Positions 6,694 through 12,727 of a stretch of 15,794 bases of DNA are shown here, piece after piece. Numbering within the stretch: position 1 is the stretch's first letter; every line of letters starts with the position of its first letter. The notes beneath the pieces were generated by a model that had not been told where the DNA came from, ran no database searches, and saw nothing but the letters and a program-made list of their open reading frames with translations. Location of the stretch: contig DAOTTV010000082.1 of NCBI GenBank assembly GCA_034437755.1, positions 1 to 15,794 on the forward strand. Direction: 5' to 3'. The position numbers and the translations under genes were made by a program. The DNA is from JAUZRW01 sp034437755 (lineage in GTDB: Bacteria; Chloroflexota; Anaerolineae; Aggregatilineales; Phototrophicaceae).

Positions 6694-6953
6694 TGAGCTT
6701 TTGAACAAGCTCAAGCAAAACTGGCTCTTTGGGATGTCGCGTGGTTTTTGTCGCAGGGGCTTTGCCCCCGCACGCTCACAAGGAATTATCGTTCCTTGAC
6801 CTTGTTCATTGTGAACGCTGCGCGTTCAAAAAACCAAAAGTTTTTGGTGTTCCCTTTTTTCAAAAAGGGGACAAAAGGAGCTTGACCACGCAAGATACGA
6901 AAGCCCCCAAAAGGCATAATAAGCCTTTTGCAGGGTGTGGGACAGCGTCCCAC
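6694..6953. other. Cluster of nine stem-loops
   Basis: In order: TGAGCTT/AAGCTCA (6694-6713); GGGGC/GCCCC (core of 6753-6771); CAAGGAAT/GTTCCTTG (6779-6798); GTTCA/TGAAC (6804-6816); TGAACGC/GCGTTCA (6812-6828); ACCAAAA/TTTTGGT (6833-6848); GTTCCCTTTTT pairing with AAAAAGGGGAC through one G-T pair (6849-6872); CAAAAGGC/GCCTTTTG (6908-6930); GTGGGAC/GTCCCAC (6937-6953). All but the third (one G-U pair in RNA) and the seventh are perfect complements. The fourth and fifth overlap and exclude each other. The density is far above that of the neighbouring intergenic DNA. Confidence 0.8.
6721..6818 (+). repeat. Dispersed hairpin repeat, copy 2
   Basis: About 98 bases, direct-orientation partner of 3432-3528. 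Changes between copies leave the stems intact: first loop GTT versus TTT, third loop TTT versus TTG, and in the second stem a C-G pair becomes T-G (a G-U pair in RNA). Beyond the shared end this copy continues into further hairpins that copy 1 lacks. Confidence 0.85.
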
Positions 6954-7012
6954 TTTGCACAACGTGTACACATGAGCCTTTGCAAAAAGTGGACAAGGTG
7001 AGGATAGCACGA

Positions 7013-8329
7013 TCAGAGCGTGTGCCATAGCAAGGGAATAATCATCTCCCAATCGCTCAAGCCGCCGTGCCAGCTAATCATCTGCGGGCGTGGCACGCGC
7101 CCCGTGACCAGCACGCCCCGCCGCGGGATCAAGATCAGGTCGCCCATCCGCGCTCTCGTGACCGGCGCGAAATCGTCGCCCACCCCATGCAGACCGCCTG
7201 TATAGGCGCTGTGGCTATCGACAACGGCGATGTGATCGCTGTAGTGTGTTTGTAGGGCATCGCGCACATCGTCCACAGTATCCGGTCGCAAGTGCAAAAT
7301 CGGCAGGCGATTATCACCCGTCGCGGCAAAGGTCATCGCATCGCGGATGACTTGCGCCGGTGCGTCCGTCGCGAGATCAATCGTCTGTGATACGTCGTAA
7401 TGCCCGTGATCGGCCATCAGCATGAAGAGCGTCTGTCCGTCGCGCACGTCGTCCCGCTGGAGTATATCGCGCAGGGCGAGCAAGCGCCGCTTGACATCTT
7501 CATGCGTGTAGGCGCTGTGCGTGCCATACTTGTGCGCGAGGCTGTCCATCCCGCTCCAATAGAGGCTGACGTGACAGCGGTCGCCCTGTGTATCGCGCAG
7601 GATGTGATGCGCTTGCAGGTCGAAGTCGGTCGCGGCGATGTGCGTGTACATATGGTCACGCGGGATGCCACGATGTAACACGCTCGATAGCCCGCTCCCG
7701 ATGAAGTATTTGTTGGTCAGCATATAAGTCGGGATGCCATGCTGGGCAAGATGCGTCGCCAGCCCCACCCGATGCACCACGTCATCGACTGTCATGCCCC
7801 AGTCGTAAATCGCGTCGATAGGCATATCGGGCAAGGCGGGATTGAACGCCAGCATATTGAAGATCGCGTGTAACTCGCGCAGGAACATCGCCGTGCCGAT
7901 CATGCCGGTCTGGGCAGGCGTGCCGCCCGTCCACAGCGCTGGCAGAGCGACGGCGGTCGTGCTGGGTGCGATGCTGGTCAAGGGCAGTGCGCCGCGCCCG
8001 CCGCTGATGTCCTGCACCGCCTGCCGGATGTCGTCGTCGGCATCGATCAATTGCAAGAGATGCTGATAGCCCAAGCCATCTAGCAAAAAGACGACCACCC
8101 GCTGTACGTCGGGCGCAGTCGGGCCCCAGATGTCGTCCCGTAGCGGTACGCTGGCGGGCAGGGGCGCACCTAGTTGATGCGCGACCGTGTGCGGCACGTT
8201 GGTCAACGATAGCCCATCATAGGACGGGAAGATGATTTCATCCGCCCATGTCACCGTCAGATCGAGCGGGCGCTGGGCGCGGATCGTCCGTTCGAGGCGG
8301 TCAGCTATCGCTTGCATGGTAAAGGTCAT
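7013..8329 (-). CDS. Alkaline phosphatase superfamily phosphodiesterase/nucleotide pyrophosphatase-like
   Basis: 438 aa with the full two-metal active site of the nucleotide pyrophosphatase/phosphodiesterase type: D84 in VVVFLLDGLG; nucleophile Thr in PSTTAVALP (T124 or T125); D262 and H266 in WSGMDSLAHKYG; D307-H308 in LMADHGHYD; H421 in ISWHGGLSDWEM. These enzymes hydrolyse phosphodiesters or phosphomonoesters of nucleotides, lipids or sugars; the substrate is not readable. No signal peptide is visible (MTFTMQAIADRLERTIRAQ), so a cytoplasmic location is likely, although the family is often exported. AAAGGA lies about 10 bases before the start; a second in-frame Met is four codons in. It is transcribed divergently from the DinB-like gene. 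Its stop lies just after the hairpin-rich stretch, whose structures could end its transcript. Confidence 0.88.
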   Translation of the reverse strand: MTFTMQAIADRLERTIRAQRPLDLTVTWADEIIFPSYDGLSLTNVPHTVAHQLGAPLPASVPLRDDIWGPTAPDVQRVVVFLLDGLGYQHLLQLIDADDDIRQAVQDISGGRGALPLTSIAPSTTAVALPALWTGGTPAQTGMIGTAMFLRELHAIFNMLAFNPALPDMPIDAIYDWGMTVDDVVHRVGLATHLAQHGIPTYMLTNKYFIGSGLSSVLHRGIPRDHMYTHIAATDFDLQAHHILRDTQGDRCHVSLYWSGMDSLAHKYGTHSAYTHEDVKRRLLALRDILQRDDVRDGQTLFMLMADHGHYDVSQTIDLATDAPAQVIRDAMTFAATGDNRLPILHLRPDTVDDVRDALQTHYSDHIAVVDSHSAYTGGLHGVGDDFAPVTRARMGDLILIPRRGVLVTGRVPRPQMISWHGGLSDWEMIIPLLWHTL

Positions 8330-8453
8330 CGGCGGGTTATCCTTTGTGTGTGGCTGTGATAAGCGCGATTATCTTACTGCGATTTGTGCAAAAGACAAGC
8401 ACAACATTCATGCAGATATTACCCGCAATACAGTCTCATCTCATCCTCATCGC

Positions 8454-8473
8454 TATAGTTACAAACGACTATA
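8454..8473. promoter_or_regulatory. Inverted repeat TATAGT-8-ACTATA between divergent genes
   Basis: Perfect 6-bp arms (8454-8459, 8468-8473) with an 8-base spacer lie 35 bases upstream of the DinB-like start, in the divergent intergenic region. The right arm continues into TATAAC (8470-8475), a possible -10 box, so this could be an operator. The arms are AT-rich and short, so chance is possible. Confidence 0.3.
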
Positions 8474-8508
8474 ACATGATCGACAATAACACACAAAGGG
8501 GAACACCA

Positions 8509-8970
8509 ATGGCCAATATCTTCGTAAAGGGCATCGTCTGGTTGATGTTCGAGCGTCCGGGCAAGCAGAAGGACTACGACGGGCATCTACAAGCCCTCGA
8601 CACGAGCGCCAACACGATCAACACGCGCCTTGCCAGCGCAGAGGACAACGCAAGCAATCGCGATAATCTGTGCCACATCATCGGCATCGAACGCTGGGCA
8701 CAACGGCGGATGCAGATCGCACTGGGCGAAGCACCGATTGACGATGAGTATGACGGTTATCGTCCGTCGCAGGATGCCACATGGGACGACCTAACGCGCG
8801 ACTTCCACACCACGCGCGAAGCCACCTGCGCGCTAGTCAAGCAATTGCAAGCCGAGCAGGTCGCTCCGGAGACCCGCGTGCCGCACAATATGTTCGGCGA
8901 TGTCTCTCTGCTGGGCTGGTTGCAATACATCAACGGACACGCCGACCGCCACGCCGCCAGCTTAGCGTGA
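8509..8970 (+). CDS. DinB-like four-helix metal-binding protein
   Basis: I choose the ATG at 8509 because AAAGGGGA lies 6 bases upstream; the frame is open further upstream (an ATG at 8476), but without a ribosome site. The 153-aa product has the DinB/YfiT-like pattern of three metal-binding histidines in a helical bundle: H56 in NLCHIIGIERW, then H144 and H148 in INGHADRHAASL at the C-terminus. Segment TWDDLTRDFHTTREATCALVKQL fits the third helix. The family includes mycothiol- and bacillithiol-dependent enzymes and many uncharacterised proteins, often linked to stress or thiol chemistry; which one cannot be said here. It is divergent from the phosphodiesterase gene and monocistronic as far as visible. 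Confidence 0.8.
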   Translation: MANIFVKGIVWLMFERPGKQKDYDGHLQALDTSANTINTRLASAEDNASNRDNLCHIIGIERWAQRRMQIALGEAPIDDEYDGYRPSQDATWDDLTRDFHTTREATCALVKQLQAEQVAPETRVPHNMFGDVSLLGWLQYINGHADRHAASLA

Positions 8971-9170
8971 GGCCAGCGCGTCCATAACTGGCACACACCC
9001 GCGCCCTATCAAATGCTCATGTAGATTTCATGTCTGATTCGGCGTTATATCATGGCGCTCTCATGCCATTGTGGGATGCTCTTAATACACAGGTATGTGA
9101 GCGCAACGGCGCATCACGATGGTTGTGCAGAACCACCGATATAAAATACATCACAACGGGGGAAATTATC

Positions 9171-9350
9171 GTGCGCCACCCATTCTACGACTTCATCCAA
9201 CAGATGGTATTAGGCGTCATCGTCGGTTTGGTCGGCTTGCAAGTCTGCCTGATGCTAGAATTTTACATCCTCGCGAGCATCGTCGGTATGTCGATGGTTT
9301 TATTCGGCATGGGTACGACCTTCGGCTATATGCACCGCAAACGGCGCTGA
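9171..9350 (+). CDS. Small two-helix membrane protein
   Basis: A GTG start at 9171 is preferred because GGGGGAA lies 7 bases upstream. The frame opens at an ATG at 9030, but that start has no ribosome site and the added residues look unstructured. The 59-aa product is almost wholly hydrophobic: helix 1 about residues 10-29 (QQMVLGVIVGLVGLQVCLML), helix 2 about 31-53 (FYILASIVGMSMVLFGMGTTFGY), ending in a basic cap MHRKRR that should stay in the cytoplasm. I do not recognise a family. Short proteins of this kind are often accessory subunits or regulators of membrane complexes, but nothing nearby suggests a partner. Confidence 0.5.
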   Translation: MRHPFYDFIQQMVLGVIVGLVGLQVCLMLEFYILASIVGMSMVLFGMGTTFGYMHRKRR

Positions 9351-9467
9351 GGGCGAGCCAAGCTACCATCTCTTACGGCGCTGTGGTAGCATAACGCCTT
9401 GTTCGGCAGATGCCGAGCGCGCGCGATTTGCAGACAGCACCGTACAGTAAGGATAAAAGCATACGTC

Positions 9468-10319
9468 ATGTCCCGTTCATCATTGCAGATTATACCGATT
9501 CAAGCCCCCGTCCAAGACCATGCCTTCGACCTCGAACCGACACTCTTCAGCGCCCTCGACCGCGCCGATTGCCCCCTGCAAGCGGGCGATGTCGTCGCCA
9601 TCTCAAGCAAGTATGTCGCCATCAGCGAAGATCGCATCGTCAATCTGGCGGATGTGCCAGTCGGGGATGAAGCCCGCGCCCTTGCTGAGCGGTATAACAT
9701 GGACGCGACGATTGCCCAGCTCGTATTAGACGATGCCGACCACATTTTCGGCGGTATCCCGCTGGGCTTCTTGTTGACGTGGCGCAGTGGCATCATCGCG
9801 CCCAACGCTGGCTTAGACCGCAGTAACATCCCGCAGGGGCAAGCTGTTCTCTTGCCACAAGCCCCCTACGATTCGGCTTATCACATCCGCCAGATGATTA
9901 AAGCGCGCACCGGCTTGAGCGTCGGCGTGATTTTGACCGACAGCTGGTTAGTGCCGGGTCGTCTGGGGACGACGGGTGTCGCGCTGGCATCGGCGGGCTT
10001 TGTGCCGGTGCAGGACGAGCGCGGCAAAGCCGATCTCTTCGGCAATCCGATGGCCGTCACACAGAAGGGCGTTGCCGATAGCCTCAGCGTTTGCGCGCAG
10101 ATGGTGATGGGCGAGCGCGACGAAGCGACCCCGATCGCAGTGATACGGGGCGCAGAGATTGAACTGAGCGATGCCCGCCCGACCCAAGCCGATGTCGCCA
10201 TCGACTGGGAAATGTGCATCTACGTCGAATCCTTGACGCTGGGCTTATTGCCCGATGGCGCACCGCGTGAGTCCTTGACTGCACAATGGGCCCAGTCTGA
10301 TCCTTCAGCCCGTCCCTGA
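9468..10319 (+). CDS. Coenzyme F420-0:L-glutamate ligase (CofE) family protein, divergent
   Basis: 283 aa from the ATG at 9468; the family N-terminus (LQIIPIQAP) starts there, while the frame extends to a TTG at 9399. AAGGAT lies ~14 bases upstream, rather far. CofE adds gamma-linked glutamate to F420-0 using GTP, in the cytoplasm. Matching segments: GDVVAISSKYVAISEDRIV; SGIIAPNAGLDRSNIPQGQAVLLPQAP; GVILTDSWLVPGRLGTTGVALASAGFVPVQDERGKADLFG; VADSLSVCAQMVMGE; TPIAVIRG. The loop after TDS reads WLVPGRLGTTGVAL, unlike the usual Gly-Arg-Pro-Trp-Arg-type segment of characterised CofE, so a related ligase acting on another substrate is possible. No fusion to the FMN-binding domain of mycobacterial FbiB and no cofC, cofD or cofGH nearby. 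It is followed after 48 bases by the [2Fe-2S] protein gene in the same direction. Confidence 0.75.
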   Translation: MSRSSLQIIPIQAPVQDHAFDLEPTLFSALDRADCPLQAGDVVAISSKYVAISEDRIVNLADVPVGDEARALAERYNMDATIAQLVLDDADHIFGGIPLGFLLTWRSGIIAPNAGLDRSNIPQGQAVLLPQAPYDSAYHIRQMIKARTGLSVGVILTDSWLVPGRLGTTGVALASAGFVPVQDERGKADLFGNPMAVTQKGVADSLSVCAQMVMGERDEATPIAVIRGAEIELSDARPTQADVAIDWEMCIYVESLTLGLLPDGAPRESLTAQWAQSDPSARP

Positions 10320-10367
10320 TCGTAAGCATATCATCCGAAGCACATGACCAACACGGAGGTTCAACCG

Positions 10368-11261
10368 ATGGCACAGAACAGCGTCGCATATTCGCGCATG
10401 ATGAACGAATACCTGTACGGCACAATCAAGCACGGAGATGTGTTCTTCCTATTGGAGTACAACAGGACACACAGCAACCGCGCCTGGGACGATGCCGATA
10501 TTCCGCAAGCGGTTAAAGACAAGCTCAAAGGCTATCGCAACAGTCGCAGTGTGTTGATCCGGCAACCGGGGCAAATTGGCGAAGTCGATCATACGCTGAC
10601 GCTGTTCATCGTCCACGCGGCGGCGTATAAACCCGTGATCTATCGCTATAGCCTCTATGACTACAACGAGATCATGACGTTGAATATCGACGAGATTTTG
10701 CTGGGCGATATTGTCGAGCCAATGGAAAAACCGCTGTTCGCCGTCTGTACCAATGGCAAGCGCGATGTCTGTTGCTCGCAATTCGGCATTCCGGTCTATA
10801 ACGCGCTGATGACAAGCACACCGGAGGCTGAGGTATGGCAGGCGAGCCACATCGGTGGGCATCGCTTCGCGGGGACGCTCTACGCCTTCCCCCATGCGTA
10901 TTGCTATGGCTACTTGACAGCAGAGGACGCGCCGGCAGTCGGTGCGGATTACATGGCGGGCAAAGTCACGCTGGATTATTTGCGCGGGCGGGCGGTCTAT
11001 GACCAGCCGATACAAGCGGCTGAATATTACCTGCGGCGACACTTAAACGACCTGAGCGCGATCGACGGCGTGCAGTTCAACGGCTATCGGGCATTGGCGG
11101 ACGACCACCACGCGATCACCTTCAGCACAGTCGATGCGAAATACCGCGTGGTGATCGCTGAAGGCGCGGCTTTGCGCGTGCTGGCGACGACCGGCACCGA
11201 GAATTACAAGCATGTCCCGCAGTGGGAGCAGGTGAGCATCCACACGCCTGACGAATCGTGA
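10368..11261 (+). CDS. Sucrase/ferredoxin-like (Apd1/Aim32-type) thioredoxin-fold [2Fe-2S] protein
   Basis: The start is set by GGAGG 8 bases upstream of the ATG at 10368; an in-frame ATG 24 bases earlier lacks one. 297 aa. The core motif C127-T-N-G-K-R-D-V-C135-C136 is followed by W157 and S160-H161-I-G-G-H165-R-F-A. Spacings C-x8-C and H-x3-H match the cluster ligands of yeast Apd1 and Aim32, [2Fe-2S] proteins with two Cys and two His ligands of a non-Rieske type. Both His and all Cys are present, so a cluster is likely. The N-terminal ~115 residues (VFFLLEYNRTHSNRAWDD, LTLFIVHAAAYKPVIYRYSL) are typical of the bacterial family, as is the C-terminal HHAITFSTVDAKYRVVI. Its function in bacteria is not established; electron transfer is inferred. 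Probably co-transcribed with the CofE-like gene upstream. Confidence 0.88.
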   Translation: MAQNSVAYSRMMNEYLYGTIKHGDVFFLLEYNRTHSNRAWDDADIPQAVKDKLKGYRNSRSVLIRQPGQIGEVDHTLTLFIVHAAAYKPVIYRYSLYDYNEIMTLNIDEILLGDIVEPMEKPLFAVCTNGKRDVCCSQFGIPVYNALMTSTPEAEVWQASHIGGHRFAGTLYAFPHAYCYGYLTAEDAPAVGADYMAGKVTLDYLRGRAVYDQPIQAAEYYLRRHLNDLSAIDGVQFNGYRALADDHHAITFSTVDAKYRVVIAEGAALRVLATTGTENYKHVPQWEQVSIHTPDES

Positions 11262-11329
11262 CGGCTATCCAAGCCAAATCGTCCATCACCAGCGACGATT
11301 GGCGCTTGGCAAGCCAGCAGATGTATGGG

Positions 11330-11377
11330 GTTGCTACAGCGACCCCCGTCTTTGGCAGAACGGGGGGCATTAGCAAC
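11330..11377. terminator. Long hairpin between convergent genes, likely bidirectional terminator
   Basis: Outer arms GTTGCTA (11330-11336) and TAGCAAC (11371-11377) and inner arms CCCCCGT (11343-11349) and ACGGGGG (11360-11366) are each perfect. They form a ~48-base hairpin midway between the convergent stop codons of the [2Fe-2S] gene and the C39 peptidase gene. No T-run follows on either strand, so it is not a textbook intrinsic terminator. GGGGT (11327-11331) can alternatively pair with ACCCC (11342-11346). Confidence 0.45.
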
Positions 11378-11389
11378 GGGACTTCAGCC

Positions 11390-12523
11390 TCAACTGTTGT
11401 TCATGCGCTGGCGCAGGTCGGCGCGTGCTTGCTGGCTAGGGCGATGATTGGGATTGATCTGCAAGGCGCTGTTGTAATTGCGTAAGGCGCGGTCGTATTC
11501 GCCCATGGCTTCGCGGGCGCGTGCGCCATAATAGAGCGTCTCCTCGACAAGCTGCCCGCCGCCGTCGTTCAGCGCACTGCGGGCAATTTCGAGCATGTCA
11601 TCATAGCGCCCCATGTGATAATACGCCTCGTAAATATCGAACTGATACCACATCATGCGCCATGGCAAGCCGATATTGCGCGCGCGGTCGTAAGCGGTCG
11701 CCGCCCGTTGATAGAAATCCTGCGCCGCCTCATCATCGCCACGCGCGGCATAAATCTCTGCCATGCTGACGAAATTCGTCCCCATGTTGAACCACGCCCA
11801 CGGATTGGTCTGGTCGGCATTGGCTTCGGCAATTGCGCGATTGAGCGCGGTGATGGTATTGGCTTCGTTGTGATGATAGCCGGTTGTCGGGTCGAAGCTG
11901 GCGATGTCCTCATCGAGGATGTTCAGCAATATATCGCGGCGATCCGGCGTGAAGAGCACGACATAATTATAGTTGAAGTGTTGCCAGTAGCGTTCGATAT
12001 GCTCGTAGCTGTAGTTCATATTCGCGCCGTCGTAGCTATCATGCGTGACGAACACGCTGACACTATCATCATAGCCGATCATCAGCAAGTAGTGTCCCAT
12101 CCAGCCGAGATCGTGCGGGGGCGGGTCATAGCCCTGCTCAATAATCACCGGAAAGTCGTTGGCGATCAGCACTTTCAGCAGGTCAATGTTGCCGCCGACG
12201 CGCCACAGCGCATTCACCGGCATTTCAGTCACCTCTTGATTGACAAAATCAACCAGTTCCCACGGGTTGACGTTTTTATCATCCAGATTAGGCTTCATGA
12301 AATTTTGTGCGCGCCCCTGATCGTTCTGGTAGCCGAAGACGGTCAAGCCGTTGGTCAGCGTCGCCGGGCCGCAGTTGTTCCACCATTGCGCTTCATAGCC
12401 GACATCGTTGAGGACGTGCGCGCGCGGCAAGTTGGGCACATAAGCGCTGACATCCTGCGCGCGGCTGGTCGATGCGGGGAGCAGTGCCAGCAGGCACACC
12501 CACAACAAAACTTTTACGTTCAT
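11390..12523 (-). CDS. Secreted C39-type cysteine peptidase domain with C-terminal TPR repeats
   Basis: 377 aa. A signal peptide is clear: MNVKVLLWVCLLALLPASTSRAQ, with likely cleavage after A-Q at 23. Residues ~25-195 form a C39_2-type papain-like domain: nucleophile C51 in WWNNCGPATLTNGLTVFGY, catalytic H144 in GHYLLMIGYDD, and D162 in VTHDSYDG. Residues ~225-370 are helical repeats of the TPR kind (NPWAWFNMGTNFVSMAEIYAARGDDEAAQDFYQRAATAYDRA; GEYDRALRNYNSALQINPNH). C39 domains cleave double-glycine leaders when fused to ABC exporters; this one has no transporter domain and acts outside the cytoplasm, so the substrate is unknown. AGAGGGG lies about 10 bases before the start. It is divergent from the histidine kinase gene and convergent with the [2Fe-2S] gene. 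Confidence 0.85.
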   Translation of the reverse strand: MNVKVLLWVCLLALLPASTSRAQDVSAYVPNLPRAHVLNDVGYEAQWWNNCGPATLTNGLTVFGYQNDQGRAQNFMKPNLDDKNVNPWELVDFVNQEVTEMPVNALWRVGGNIDLLKVLIANDFPVIIEQGYDPPPHDLGWMGHYLLMIGYDDSVSVFVTHDSYDGANMNYSYEHIERYWQHFNYNYVVLFTPDRRDILLNILDEDIASFDPTTGYHHNEANTITALNRAIAEANADQTNPWAWFNMGTNFVSMAEIYAARGDDEAAQDFYQRAATAYDRARNIGLPWRMMWYQFDIYEAYYHMGRYDDMLEIARSALNDGGGQLVEETLYYGARAREAMGEYDRALRNYNSALQINPNHRPSQQARADLRQRMNNS

Positions 12524-12622
12524 GGCAAAATCGCCCCTCTGATTGAGTTAACGTGATTGGTCATATTATAACGGGCAATCGGCACCTGTGAATGCACTGC
12601 TCGCACACGCTTACCCTACGCC

Positions 12623-12641
12623 ACGCCACTGGCGTTTTTTT
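12623..12641 (+). terminator. Intrinsic-terminator-like hairpin upstream of the histidine kinase
   Basis: ACGCC-ACT-GGCGT (5-bp perfect stem, 3-base loop) ends in a run of seven T on the plus strand (12635-12641). No plus-strand gene lies just upstream, since the peptidase gene points away. It may stop plus-strand read-through before the kinase promoter or act in the kinase leader. Confidence 0.45.
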
Positions 12642-12676
12642 CAACAACTTAATGTGTCATAGATCGTCTCAGCGGT

Positions 12677-12682
12677 TACAAT
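12677..12682 (+). promoter_or_regulatory. Candidate -10 box for the histidine kinase gene
   Basis: TACAAT (5 of 6 consensus) lies 45 bases before the chosen ATG and just downstream of the terminator-like hairpin. The weak TGTCAT at 12655-12660 is the only -35 candidate, 16 bases away. Confidence 0.25.
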
Positions 12683-12727
12683 AATTATGAAATCGTTTGG
12701 GCAAAGGAATTGAACTGGGTCGTCATC

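Larger units (their letters stand above)
6540..7012. other. 473-base non-coding stretch: promoter, repeat copy 2 and hairpin cluster
   Basis: It lies between two minus-strand genes and holds no convincing gene. Contents: the aldehyde dehydrogenase promoter region, repeat copy 2 (6721-6818) and nine stem-loops between 6694 and 6953. Homopolymer-rich patches (runs of A, T, C and G) give it a composition unlike the flanking coding DNA. Weak frames on both strands across it have low-complexity or homopolymer-driven translations and no ribosome site. Confidence 0.75.

Noticed and set aside
6694..6953. CRISPR array
   Set aside because: The hairpins differ in sequence and there is no regular repeat-spacer pattern or cas gene.
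6786..7052. Possible small minus-strand gene (88 codons) in the hairpin-rich stretch
   Set aside because: It overlaps the end of the phosphodiesterase gene, is built from palindromes and homopolymers, and has no ribosome site.
9030..9170. Upstream start for the small membrane protein (106 residues)
   Set aside because: The ATG at 9030 has no ribosome site, whereas the GTG at 9171 has a strong one and begins just before the first membrane helix.
11615..12556. Long plus-strand open frame (313 codons) across the C39 peptidase gene
   Set aside because: It is antisense to a gene with a signal peptide and an intact catalytic triad; its translation is rich in Ile/Val/Arg/His without domain motifs, as expected of a GC-rich shadow frame.
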